Part shown: positions 1 through 7,168 of the stretch, one piece after another
Layout of the letters: every line of letters begins with the position of its first letter
Position numbering within the stretch: the stretch's first letter is position 1
NCBI GenBank assembly: GCA_964517585.1
Contig: CAZFCB010000029.1
Coordinates: forward strand, 1 to 16,617
DNA length: 16,617 nt
Origin: JAGORY01 sp964517585
GTDB taxonomy: Bacteria; Patescibacteriota; Gracilibacteria; Peribacterales; Peribacteraceae
Reading direction: 5' to 3'
Notes under the pieces: generated by a model
Databases searched by the model: none
What the model saw: the letters and a program-made list of their open reading frames with translations, nothing else
What the model was told of the DNA's origin: nothing
Position numbers and translations under genes: made by a program

Positions 1-80
1 TTTTCCAAAGGTGGTACACCCTTTGTTTAATTCCAAAGGAAATAAATTGGACCTATTTTTCTCTACTACACGATGCTGTG

Positions 81-118
81 AAGGAGCTTTGGCGCGTGTG
101 AGGCGGGAGCTCCTTTTT
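81..118 (+). terminator. Probable rho-independent terminator of an upstream gene
   Basis: An 8-bp perfect stem (AAGGAGCT at 81-88 with AGCTCCTT at 108-115) runs into a T-run ending at 118. The loop is about 19 bases. The T-run lies on the + strand side only, so it would end transcription arriving from the left, before the rpsF promoter. A leader hairpin is the alternative. Confidence 0.55.
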
Positions 119-186
119 GAAAGGGAGACAAACAAGCCATTACGAATACATTGGCTTACTCACAGCTGAGGCATCTTAGGAGCCGT

Positions 187-215
187 CTGATATCGCGTCA
201 AGTACGAGATATACT
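187..215 (+). promoter_or_regulatory. Candidate promoter of the rpsF-rpsR operon
   Basis: TATACT at 210-215 matches 5 of 6 bases of the sigma-70 -10 box, and CTGATA at 187-192 is a 4 of 6 match to the -35 box at 17 bp spacing. Transcription would start near 222 and give a leader of about 98 nt that contains the 266-301 hairpin. A second possible pair, TTGACT at 236-241 and TACAGT at 260-265, would start inside that hairpin and so seems less likely. Confidence 0.4.
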
Positions 216-265
216 TTTTTTTATACCTTCTTTTCTTGACTCCTTCTTATGGGAGCCACTACAGT

Positions 266-301
266 CTGTCCGCAACTTTCCCTCTCTCCCTTCGGAGACA
301 G
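266..301 (+). promoter_or_regulatory. Structured rpsF leader, possible S6:S18 autoregulatory element
   Basis: CTGTC at 266-270 can pair with GACAG at 297-301, extended by CG (271-272) with CG (293-294). A competing inner hairpin pairs TCTCC (285-289) with GGAGA (294-298) and leaves a pyrimidine-rich stretch with a CCG (270-272) unpaired. Known bacterial rpsF leaders bind the S6:S18 complex through a bulge that carries CCG, so the position and the CCG fit. I cannot match the full published consensus by eye, and the call is inference. Confidence 0.3.
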
Positions 302-319
302 GTTTTACCCAAGAATTGT

Positions 320-874
320 ATGCCTACGCTCAACCCGAGCAGTGAAGACGTGCGTGTCTATGAGATCGCCGTCATGCTCCAGCCAGACCTTGATCAGAAA
401 GCAGAAAGCAATCTTCTCACGGAAGTGGAGGACCACTTCACCGATGCAAAAGCGCAAACACTCTTCAAGGATCCTTGGACGAAGCGTGGTCTTGCGTACA
501 AGATCGGTGGTTTTTCGGAGGCGAAGTTTGTGATCTACTACCTTGAGATCGACCCTGCAGTTGTCCGCGAACTTGATAAGCAACTTCGGCTCACAAAGGG
601 AGTACTGCGTCATCTCATCATCATTCCTCCGAAGGGATACGAGGCAGTCAGTTACGAATCCAGATATCAGGATTGGCTTAAGAACCGTGTCACACTTGCT
701 GAGCAGAAACAGAACAAGCGCGAGGAGAGAGTGAAGCAAGCTGTGACTGACCAAGCAAAGCGCGCGGCGAAGCGCATCGAAAATAAGCCAAAAGAAGTAC
801 TGAAGCCTCTTGAGATCGGCGAACTTACTGAGCAGCTCGACAAACTTATTTCCGATGACGACTTGAAGCTCTAG
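320..874 (+). CDS. rpsF: 30S ribosomal protein S6 with long C-terminal extension
   Basis: Ribosomal protein S6 binds 16S rRNA of the 30S platform together with S18. The 184-residue product has the S6 opening VRVYEIAVML at residues 11-20, the RGLAYKI strand near 56-62 and the RHLIIIPPK end of the fold near 97-105. I chose the ATG at 320 because only two lead-in turns precede the conserved first strand; the frame stays open back to 236. No Shine-Dalgarno lies at a usual distance. S6 is usually 95-130 residues, so residues 115-184 are an extra basic then acidic tail rich in K, R, E and Q. The next gene is rpsR; the ssb often found between them is absent. Confidence 0.93.
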   Translation: MPTLNPSSEDVRVYEIAVMLQPDLDQKAESNLLTEVEDHFTDAKAQTLFKDPWTKRGLAYKIGGFSEAKFVIYYLEIDPAVVRELDKQLRLTKGVLRHLIIIPPKGYEAVSYESRYQDWLKNRVTLAEQKQNKREERVKQAVTDQAKRAAKRIENKPKEVLKPLEIGELTEQLDKLISDDDLKL

Positions 875-878
875 TTTT

Positions 879-892
879 CTGTCGGTAGACAG
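879..892 (+). other. Intercistronic hairpin abutting the rpsR start
   Basis: CTGTC at 879-883 and GACAG at 888-892 form a perfect stem around a GGTA tetraloop. T878 and A893 extend it to 6 bp, and A893 is the first base of the farthest-upstream rpsR ATG. The same two arms appear in the rpsF leader hairpin at 266-301. There is no T-run, so it is not a terminator; a translational control or processing site is possible. Confidence 0.5.
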
Positions 893-1177
893 ATGTACTT
901 TTCCTCCATTCCCCACGCACCCATGCCTATGCCACCCAACAATAAATCATTCAGCCAGACGAAGTCTAAGCGGGTTGAAAAAAAGGCCTGCCCGTTTGAT
1001 CGCGAAGGCTTCCAGTATATGGACTACAAAGATTATCCAACGCTCAAGCCGTACATCGACTACTTCGGCAATATCCGTAAGCGTTATTACTCTGGCCTCT
1101 GTCTCAAGCACCAGAAGATGCTGAAGAACGCTGTGGAGCGAGCAAGGTTTCTTGGCATGCTGGCGTATAGGAAATAA
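893..1177 (+). CDS. rpsR: 30S ribosomal protein S18
   Basis: S18 joins S6 on the 30S platform. The S18 core is clear: KKACPF near residues 30-35, the YKDYPTLKPYI segment around 45-55, then SGLCLKHQKML and AVERARFLGMLAYRK to the end. Length 94 residues is at the top of the family's 70-95 range. The start is uncertain: ATG 893 sits in a hairpin, and ATGs at 923 and 929 are in frame before the core and would give 84 or 82 residues. It follows rpsF by 18 bases and must share its transcript. The stop at 1175-1177 runs into the inverted repeat at 1184-1260. Confidence 0.92.
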   Translation: MYFSSIPHAPMPMPPNNKSFSQTKSKRVEKKACPFDREGFQYMDYKDYPTLKPYIDYFGNIRKRYYSGLCLKHQKMLKNAVERARFLGMLAYRK

Positions 1178-1183
1178 GCGAAG

Positions 1184-1260
1184 AGAAAGTAGCGTGTAGC
1201 GGGTGTCTTTTTTCGTGCTCTTTTTCCATCCGCTACCTTCTACTCGCTACCCGCTTTTCT
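1184..1260. repeat. AGTA/GTAGCG-rich long inverted repeat after rpsR (element 1)
   Basis: GTAGCGGGTG at 1196-1205 pairs with CATCCGCTAC at 1227-1236 (10 bp with one G-U). An outer arm GTAGCG at 1189-1194 pairs with CGCTAC at 1245-1250, and AGAAA near 1184 faces TTTTCT at 1255-1260. The loop carries two T-runs (near 1208-1213 and 1220-1225). It could end rpsR transcription, although the T-run lies in the loop and not after the stem. It resembles the elements at 11312-11408 and 16111-16205. Confidence 0.6.
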
Positions 1261-1269
1261 GATTTCGTT

Positions 1270-1281
1270 TATACTTCTTTC
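1270..1281 (+). promoter_or_regulatory. -10 box for leaderless yebC transcript
   Basis: TATACT at 1270-1275 is followed by six bases and then the yebC ATG at 1282. Transcription normally starts about 7 bases after a -10 box, so the mRNA should begin at or next to the start codon. No purine-rich ribosome binding site is present. Confidence 0.55.
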
Positions 1282-2019
1282 ATGTCCGGTCACTCCAAAT
1301 GGCATAACATTAAGGTGAGAAAGATGGCGTCTGATGCCAAGAAGGGCAAAGCGTACACTAAGTACGCGCGGCTCATCGAGATTGCGTCCAGGGAAGGCGG
1401 TGGTGATCCAGCTGCAAATGTGCGACTCCGGTCACTCATTGATGCTGCTAAAGCTGAAAGCGTTCCGAACGCCAATATTGATCGAGCGATCAAGAAAGGT
1501 ACGGGGGAGCTAAAAGGGGAGGCGATGCAGGAGGTGACGTATGAAGCCTACGGTCCTGCTGGTGCCGCGTTTATCATTGAGTGTTTGACGGACAATAAAA
1601 ATAGGACACTCTCAAATGTGAAACTTATCTTAAGCAAGACTGGCGGACGTTTTGCCGAGAGCGGATCTGTGATGTGGATGTTTACCCGTGCCGGCGTGGT
1701 TACGGCACGAAGTGAACAGTTGAAAACTGACAGTGAAAAGTTAGATGAGCTGGAACTGTCATTGATTGATCTTGGTGCTGATGATTTCAGCGTGGATGGA
1801 GAGCGGCTGCAGGTGGTGACAGATGCTGCCAAATGGTCAGGTGTTCGGGATTTTTTGACGTCCCAGAATTTTGAAGTCGAGTCTGCAGGGCTTCAGTTTA
1901 TTGCGAAACAGACAGCGCCGGTTGATGCGGCCACATTGGAGAAAATTCACGCAATCATTGATGCACTTGAAGTGGATGATGATGTGTCAGAGGTTCATAC
2001 GAATGCCATTATCGCTTGA
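1282..2019 (+). CDS. yebC: YebC/PmpR (TACO1) family protein
   Basis: The 245-residue product starts with the family signature MSGHSKWHNIK and continues with KKGKAYTKYARLIEIASREGG and VPNANIDRAIKKGTG, all hallmarks of YebC/TACO1. Family members were long called transcription regulators; recent work ties several to ribosomes, where they relieve stalling at proline stretches. Which role applies here cannot be read from sequence. Full length for the family (about 240-250). The start is fixed by the N-terminal signature and the -10 box 6 bases upstream. The ABC exporter gene follows 45 bases later on the same strand. It is not next to ruvC, its neighbour in many bacteria. Confidence 0.95.
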   Translation: MSGHSKWHNIKVRKMASDAKKGKAYTKYARLIEIASREGGGDPAANVRLRSLIDAAKAESVPNANIDRAIKKGTGELKGEAMQEVTYEAYGPAGAAFIIECLTDNKNRTLSNVKLILSKTGGRFAESGSVMWMFTRAGVVTARSEQLKTDSEKLDELELSLIDLGADDFSVDGERLQVVTDAAKWSGVRDFLTSQNFEVESAGLQFIAKQTAPVDAATLEKIHAIIDALEVDDDVSEVHTNAIIA

Positions 2020-2048
2020 GGGTGGTCTGGACGATAATATAGTTGAGG

Positions 2049-2064
2049 TATAAACTGTGCGCTC
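2049..2064 (+). promoter_or_regulatory. Candidate -10 box for the ABC exporter gene
   Basis: TATAAA at 2049-2054 lies ten bases before the ATG at 2065, giving a leader of only about 3 bases at most. No -35 box at a usual distance is convincing. Read-through from yebC is also possible. Confidence 0.4.
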
Positions 2065-3819
2065 ATGCGCGGTTTCCTTGCTCTTGCATCGGCTCTATGG
2101 CGTTACGCTGGTCCGCGGCGTCCTGTCGTTGTTGCCTACACGGCTATGTTCATCACAGCCAATATTATTTGGCTATTCGAGCCGTACCTGATCGGAAAAC
2201 TTCTTAACGAACTACAAACCGCGGCAGTGTCCGGTGCATCACTCCGAGATATCGTCATGTATCTCGTGCTCATCGTTTTTCTCTCGTGTGGTTTTTGGTT
2301 TCTGCACGGACCTGCCAGATACCTTGAGCGCATGACTGCCTTCGAGATTCGCGTTGCACTGAAGCAGCATCTTTTTAGTACCGTCACACACCTGCCACTC
2401 CAGTGGCAGAAAACGCATCACTCCGGGCAAACCATCAATCGCATTTCAAAGGCGACGAAATCGCTCTACGATTTTAGTGAGAATAGCTTTCAATTGATCG
2501 AGATGGTTGTTCGTCCCATCGGTGCGCTTGTCGCTCTGACACTTATTTTACCGATGGCGACTCTTCTGACAGTGTGCGCAATGCTTGGGTCGTGCATTCT
2601 CGTCTTCTTGTTTGATCGTGTGCTCCTGCCGCTCTATGGGCAGATCAATGAACAGGAACACACTGTTGCTTCGGCGTTGCATGATTATATCTCTAACATT
2701 GCGACGGTCATTACGTTACGGCTCGAACAACTCACACAGTCCGAGCTCTTGCGTCGCATGACTCGTTACATGCCGATCTACCAGCGAGAAGTACGACTCA
2801 ATGAAATCAAATGGTTTCTCGCGACAATGGCAATTTCGATCACGACGGCACTCGTCATGGGATGGTACGCGCTCACCACACTTCGTGCTGGAGATATTCT
2901 GCTCGCCGGAACATTTTTCATGCTCTACGACTATCTGCAGAAAATCGGCGGCGCTTTTTATACGTTTGCATGGAAGTACGGACAGATGATTGAACAGTAT
3001 GCTGACCTGAAAACTGTGCAGCCGATCTTAGAGGCAGACAGGCCTGAGCTTCATGAGTGTCGGCTACCAGAGAGTTGGACCACCATTGAGATCCAGCATC
3101 TGAATTTTACGTACAGTGACGAGGAGCTTCGTGCGCATCATTTGAAAGATGTTTCACTCACACTCAGCAAAGGCCGAAAAATTGCGTTTATTGGCGAGAG
3201 CGGTAGTGGAAAATCGACACTTATGGTTCTTCTTCGTGGCCTGCAGATTGCAGACTCTGGCACGGTTCTCTGTGATGGAGTGCAGCTTCCGCATGGCTTG
3301 AAAGATGTCGGTTGCACCGTGACTCTCATTCCGCAGGAGCCGGAGATCTTCGAGAATACGATCGAATATAACATCACGCTTGGTACGGAACACACCGAAG
3401 AGGAAATTATTGACGATGTGAAGCTTGCTCGGTTTGACGGGGTACTCGAAAAGCTACCGAAAGGCTTGCAGACGAACACTGCGGAAAAAGGCGTGAATTT
3501 AAGCGGTGGAGAGAAGCAACGGCTTGCACTTGCTCGCGGATTTTTTGCAGCTAAAGATAGCGGCATTATTTTACTCGATGAGCCAACAAGCTCGGTTGAC
3601 CCTGCAAACGAGCGTCACATTTACGAAAATCTTTTCCAGAGATTTCAGGATCGGTGCGTTGTATCGTCACTGCATAAATTATATCTACTACCGATGTTCG
3701 ACGAGGCGTACGTCTTCAATAATGGCGCAGTCGTCGCGCATGGAACACCGCAGGAACTCTTGAGAGAAGGGGGTGTGTTACACGACCTCTGGGCGAGAGA
3801 ACGCAAGACGGTGTCGTAA
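2065..3819 (+). CDS. ABC transporter, half-size exporter (membrane domain fused to ATPase)
   Basis: This 584-residue protein combines an N-terminal six-helix type I exporter membrane domain (hydrophobic stretches near 20-45, 62-82, 150-190 and 250-290) with a C-terminal ATPase from about 340. The ATPase has every key motif: Walker A GESGSGKST at 377-385, Q-loop Gln424, signature LSGGEKQR at 479-486, Walker B IILLDEP at 501-507 with catalytic Glu506, D-loop SSVD, and H-loop His537. It should work as a dimer, homodimeric or with a partner outside the window, and pump lipid, peptide or drug outward; the substrate cannot be named. It ends 5 bp from the convergent PBP gene. Confidence 0.9.
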   Translation: MRGFLALASALWRYAGPRRPVVVAYTAMFITANIIWLFEPYLIGKLLNELQTAAVSGASLRDIVMYLVLIVFLSCGFWFLHGPARYLERMTAFEIRVALKQHLFSTVTHLPLQWQKTHHSGQTINRISKATKSLYDFSENSFQLIEMVVRPIGALVALTLILPMATLLTVCAMLGSCILVFLFDRVLLPLYGQINEQEHTVASALHDYISNIATVITLRLEQLTQSELLRRMTRYMPIYQREVRLNEIKWFLATMAISITTALVMGWYALTTLRAGDILLAGTFFMLYDYLQKIGGAFYTFAWKYGQMIEQYADLKTVQPILEADRPELHECRLPESWTTIEIQHLNFTYSDEELRAHHLKDVSLTLSKGRKIAFIGESGSGKSTLMVLLRGLQIADSGTVLCDGVQLPHGLKDVGCTVTLIPQEPEIFENTIEYNITLGTEHTEEEIIDDVKLARFDGVLEKLPKGLQTNTAEKGVNLSGGEKQRLALARGFFAAKDSGIILLDEPTSSVDPANERHIYENLFQRFQDRCVVSSLHKLYLLPMFDEAYVFNNGAVVAHGTPQELLREGGVLHDLWARERKTVS

Positions 3820-3824
3820 CGGAT

Positions 3825-6728
3825 TTACTCTGTTGCGAATCGGAACGTGGTTGATGCGGTGGCCGTATTGAAATACTTATCCGTCACGGTGACCGTGAGC
3901 GTGTGCGTGCCTTCACGATCTATCGTGCGAGGAATACGAATCGTGCGCCTGTTCCACGGCGGATCGGTAAAAGGAAACGTTGCCTTACCGTCGATGTTGT
4001 ATTGTATTTCACTGAATGCCGATCCAGAGCTCAGTGCGAGGTCTACTTGGAACGCTGGGTACGATACTTCTTCGCTTGGGCGAGGAGACGTGATGCTGAC
4101 CTCTGGCTTGATGCCGCGACCTGGCGTCAGAGACGGATCGCATTCTTTCGTTGGTGCAACAGGTAACGATAATTGGGAGCCTGAATGCGTTTCATTTGCG
4201 TTCCATGCCTCCATCTGTTTTGTAGCCCATGCCTGTACACCTTCTTCCCAAAGAGGCCACCTCGTCGGAAGCTCACTTTTTGGTATAAAGAATGCACGCT
4301 CTTCTACTGCATCCGGTGGACAACTTGGTGAGGAGAGTAGGCCAGTGACTTTATCGATGCGAAGTAGTACGCATGATGTATCTTCTTCGGATGGTACATG
4401 TTCATCGAGAAAGAGATCGGTACTTCTCAGGTTGACGGGGGTGCATTCAGAGGCAAGTTTTCCCGATAGCCGTGAAATTTGCGGATACGACATGCGTGTG
4501 GGAAGGCTAAAAGCAGTCAACTTGTTGTCGATATTTTTTTGAGCATCGGTCATATAGTCATGCCACACAGGTGCTGCGGTCGTGAGACCGTCGGCCTTGT
4601 CGAACAAGGATTGGCTCGTAGCATTTCCGGCCCACACACCCGTAATGAGATTTGGTGTGAAGCCAATTGTCCACGTACTTTCGGGTCTACGTAGTGTGCA
4701 GTTATTTTTCGTATCGCGTTCTAAACACTTATTGCTTGTCCCTGTTTTGGCCGCTGCTTCGTAACCGGGGACAGAGAGAACGCTCTGCCAGTATTCGTTT
4801 GGACGTGCGGACACATCGCTTAAAATCGAAATAACCTGCGCGGTGTATCGTTCATCGATGACTTGGTGGGCAATGTCGTTCTTGGGCAAATAACGGATAT
4901 TGCCGTCTTTGTCCGTAATTTTGAGGATTTCTTTTGCTGGGAGGAAGTTTCCACCATCGGCGATGGTTGCGTAGCCTTGCACCATTTCAAAGAGCGGCAC
5001 CTCTGCCGCTCCGATGGCGAGAGGCCAGCCGTAATCAAAATTTGGCTGCGTTTTTCTCAGCTGCTCTTTTTGCTGGGCAGGAGAAGATACCCCCATACGA
5101 CTTGCGAGAGAAAGCAGAGCTTCTTCGCCACCACCAAGAAAAAAGGCTTTAATCGCAGGAATATTTCTGGAGCCCGCGAGGGCAAATCGCATGCTCGTCA
5201 GCCCCCAGAAAGTACCGTCATAGTTTGCTGGCTGATCTGTACCGAACTTTGTGGGTACATCGTACACGACAGAACCAGGTCCATACCCTGCCTCGAATGC
5301 TGTCAGGTACGCAAATGGTTTAAAACTCGATCCTGGCTGACGCGCTGCGCGAGCCATGTCAATTTTCCCCTGATTGTCGTTGTCACTAAAATCCGCATTG
5401 CCAACGTACGCAAGGATCTCGCGCGTCTTTGGCGCAATCGAGACGAGTGCGATGTTATGTGCACCGAAGCGTTTCAGAATGTCATCTCTGTGCTTCTTCA
5501 CCGCATTCTCTGCAGCTTGTTGCAAATTCCAGTCCAGCGTTGTTGTAATACGGAAGCCACCTTGTTCCAAAATTGCTTCATCAATACCAAGAAGTTTTTG
5601 CGCTTCTTGTTGCACCTGAAGAACGAAGTGTGGCGCACGAATATTCTGACGCTCTGCCGAGAATGTTATTTTTTGTAGTTCCTCGAGTGCTTTTACCTGA
5701 TCATCAGCGGTGATCTTTTTTTGGTCTACAAGATTACGAATGACCTGATCAGTACGGCCGCCGATGTAGACACTCGTCGTACCAGAGCCGACCCTTGTGC
5801 CAATCAGCCCAATGCGGATCGCGCTGTCAGGTATGTCTGCAGCAGACGTGATGGTTCCAGCAAGGATGCTCTGCTTTATCTGATCTGACACTGTTGTGCG
5901 CAGATGAGAGCCGTACGGATTGAAGTACGAGGGGCGCTGTGGCAGTGATGCTAATATCGCAGATTGTGCGAGCGAAAGGTCTCTCGCGCTCATGCTAAAA
6001 TAGTTCTTTGATGCTTGTTCGATGCCGTACGCATTGTGACCGTACGGAATCCAGTTCAAATAGAGTTCAAGCAGTTCGTCTTTATTATATTTTCGTTCCA
6101 ATTCGCATGCGAGCATCAGCTCTCGAATCTTGCGCGTAATCGAACGCTCTCTGCCTACCAGAGCATTTCCTGCAAATTGCTGCGTGAGAGTGGATCCTCC
6201 TGAGCGCACGAAGTAACGAGGGGCGATTTGGCTTAAGGCTGCACGGAGAAAGCCAGTGACATCGAAGCATGCGCTACGAGAAAGGAATCGTTCATCTTCG
6301 ATTGCAATCGTCGCTTGTTTTACGAACGGACTGATGTTTGCACTCTGGACATATGTCCGGTCTTGTTCCGAAAAAAGTCTGTAGAGCTCGACGTCATTTC
6401 TATCCAGAATCACAGTGCTCTGCGATGGGAACATTGTCATGGGATCATCGATGTTTGGAAGCGTGAACCATAGCACGACGAGGATCATGAATCCGATTCC
6501 GGTACACCCAAGAATAATCTTTAAACCCAGCGATCGTAACTCCGTCCCAGTTCGCTTTCTCATAATGAATCCGACGATACTCTGCAAGAAGCTGCGGATC
6601 CGACCGACTGAGTGATGTGCGGAAGTAGTTTTGCGTATCTTTTTTTTATGAATCACGGTGGTTCTGTGACGTGCGGAATCTTCGCTGATATTACGCCTTT
6701 GAAAACCAAAATCGTTCATGGACTCCAT
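3825..6728 (-). CDS. pbpC: Class A penicillin-binding protein, PbpC-like (transglycosylase/transpeptidase)
   Basis: A 967-residue bifunctional enzyme that polymerises lipid II and cross-links peptidoglycan outside the membrane. In order: basic cytoplasmic tail 1-65, membrane anchor about 68-90, glycosyltransferase family 51 domain about 100-275 (catalytic Glu144 in IEDERF, GGSTLTQQ at 177-184), transpeptidase domain about 390-730 with SxxK Ser467-Lys470, SxN Ser520-Asn522 and KTGT at 661-664, and a C-terminal Ig-like domain about 876-965 like the BiPBP_C domain of PBP1C. The usual His of the EDRRFYxH motif is not kept. Eight Cys lie outside the membrane. ATG 6728 directly abuts a TACACT box; ATG 6719 (Met4) sits 9 bases after it and may be the real start. 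Confidence 0.93.
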   Translation of the reverse strand: MESMNDFGFQRRNISEDSARHRTTVIHKKKIRKTTSAHHSVGRIRSFLQSIVGFIMRKRTGTELRSLGLKIILGCTGIGFMILVVLWFTLPNIDDPMTMFPSQSTVILDRNDVELYRLFSEQDRTYVQSANISPFVKQATIAIEDERFLSRSACFDVTGFLRAALSQIAPRYFVRSGGSTLTQQFAGNALVGRERSITRKIRELMLACELERKYNKDELLELYLNWIPYGHNAYGIEQASKNYFSMSARDLSLAQSAILASLPQRPSYFNPYGSHLRTTVSDQIKQSILAGTITSAADIPDSAIRIGLIGTRVGSGTTSVYIGGRTDQVIRNLVDQKKITADDQVKALEELQKITFSAERQNIRAPHFVLQVQQEAQKLLGIDEAILEQGGFRITTTLDWNLQQAAENAVKKHRDDILKRFGAHNIALVSIAPKTREILAYVGNADFSDNDNQGKIDMARAARQPGSSFKPFAYLTAFEAGYGPGSVVYDVPTKFGTDQPANYDGTFWGLTSMRFALAGSRNIPAIKAFFLGGGEEALLSLASRMGVSSPAQQKEQLRKTQPNFDYGWPLAIGAAEVPLFEMVQGYATIADGGNFLPAKEILKITDKDGNIRYLPKNDIAHQVIDERYTAQVISILSDVSARPNEYWQSVLSVPGYEAAAKTGTSNKCLERDTKNNCTLRRPESTWTIGFTPNLITGVWAGNATSQSLFDKADGLTTAAPVWHDYMTDAQKNIDNKLTAFSLPTRMSYPQISRLSGKLASECTPVNLRSTDLFLDEHVPSEEDTSCVLLRIDKVTGLLSSPSCPPDAVEERAFFIPKSELPTRWPLWEEGVQAWATKQMEAWNANETHSGSQLSLPVAPTKECDPSLTPGRGIKPEVSITSPRPSEEVSYPAFQVDLALSSGSAFSEIQYNIDGKATFPFTDPPWNRRTIRIPRTIDREGTHTLTVTVTDKYFNTATASTTFRFATE

Positions 6729-6734
6729 AGTGTA
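6729..6734 (-). promoter_or_regulatory. -10 box of the PBP gene (divergent from the pilin gene)
   Basis: On the minus strand TACACT occupies 6734 down to 6729. It touches the ATG at 6728 and is 9 bases from the in-frame ATG at 6719, which favours the second ATG as a leaderless start. It shares an 83-bp intergenic space with the divergent promoter at 6797-6805. Confidence 0.4.
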
Positions 6735-6796
6735 GAGCGAGCTTCAAATAGACTCAATACGACCGTCCGAATCCTCTTCAGATTTTGTTCGGGATA

Positions 6797-6811
6797 TGGT
6801 ACAATGACCTG
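6797..6811 (+). promoter_or_regulatory. Extended -10 promoter of the pilin-like gene
   Basis: TGG at 6797-6799 followed by TACAAT at 6800-6805 fits an extended -10 element (TGnTATAAT). Exactly six bases separate it from the ATG at 6812. TTCAGA at 6777-6782 is a weak -35 at 17 bp. The mRNA is predicted leaderless. Confidence 0.6.
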
Positions 6812-7144
6812 ATGAAGTTTTCTCTGCGCATTGCGGCATTCTCACTCATTATTCTGGCGTGCGCAGACGCGGTGAACGCCGCGCCGCTTACTATTGATAC
6901 AGGTGTCACGAGTACTGTCCCAAGCATCTTCAATGGTATTGTTGATCTTCTTTTGAAATGGAGCACACTTGTTGCCACCGCTCTTTTTCTGCTTGGTTGC
7001 ATTCTCATGGTAGGTTCTGGAGGCAATGATGCAACACTGAGTAATGGCAAAAAAATTATGAAAGCATCGCTCATCGGGCTTGCGATTATTCTTGCATCGT
7101 GGCTGATTCTTTCTACTGCGGTGTTCTTTATCGCAGGTGCTTGA
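6812..7144 (+). CDS. Exported pilin-like small membrane protein (TrbC/VirB2-type, T4SS pilin family)
   Basis: 110 residues with a Sec signal peptide (1-23, cleavage after VNA), a membrane helix about 50-68, a short polar turn with SGGNDATLSNGKK (69-81), and a second helix about 84-108. This layout of signal peptide, two helices and a Gly/Lys-rich hinge matches the VirB2/TrbC-like pilin family often found in CPR genomes. A filament subunit is inferred; no secretion ATPase or assembly gene lies in the window. I use the ATG at 6812 and not the in-frame codon at 6785, because the extended -10 box would then fall inside the gene and the signal peptide would be off its end. Confidence 0.75.
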   Translation: MKFSLRIAAFSLIILACADAVNAAPLTIDTGVTSTVPSIFNGIVDLLLKWSTLVATALFLLGCILMVGSGGNDATLSNGKKIMKASLIGLAIILASWLILSTAVFFIAGA

Positions 7145-7149
7145 TTTGG

Positions 7150-7168
7150 TGCTACACTTCATACCCCC
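7150..7168 (+). promoter_or_regulatory. Extended -10 promoter of the TPR gene
   Basis: TGC at 7150-7152 plus TACACT at 7153-7158 make an extended -10 element; ten bases separate it from the ATG at 7169. The gene is only 24 bases after the pilin-like gene, so read-through is also possible. Confidence 0.45.

Larger units (their letters stand above)
1..319 (+). other. Gene-free leader region upstream of rpsF
   Basis: No protein gene is supported in these 319 bases. Frame 1 is open only to a TAA at 28-30 and frame 3 to a TGA at 99-101; either could be the tail of a gene cut by the window edge, but neither is recognisable. The region holds a small hairpin at 6-25 (CAAAGG paired with CCTTTG), a terminator-like hairpin at 81-118, a candidate promoter around 187-215 and a structured leader at 266-301. 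Short open frames starting at 151 and 236 look like chance; the latter is only an upstream extension of rpsF. Confidence 0.6.

Noticed and set aside
294..297. GGAG as a ribosome binding site for rpsF
   Set aside because: It is 22 bases from the ATG, too far for a Shine-Dalgarno, and is part of the leader stem.
305..916. A 203-codon frame on - over rpsF
   Set aside because: Opposite a clear S6 gene; composition reflects the complement of Lys/Glu-rich codons.
3847..4542. A 231-codon open frame on + opposite the PBP C-terminus
   Set aside because: Antisense to the Ig-like end of the PBP; no start context and no recognisable domain.
4863..5678. A 271-codon open frame on + inside the PBP gene
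   Set aside because: It lies fully antisense to conserved transpeptidase/glycosyltransferase coding sequence, has an erratic composition and no promoter or family match; a shadow frame.
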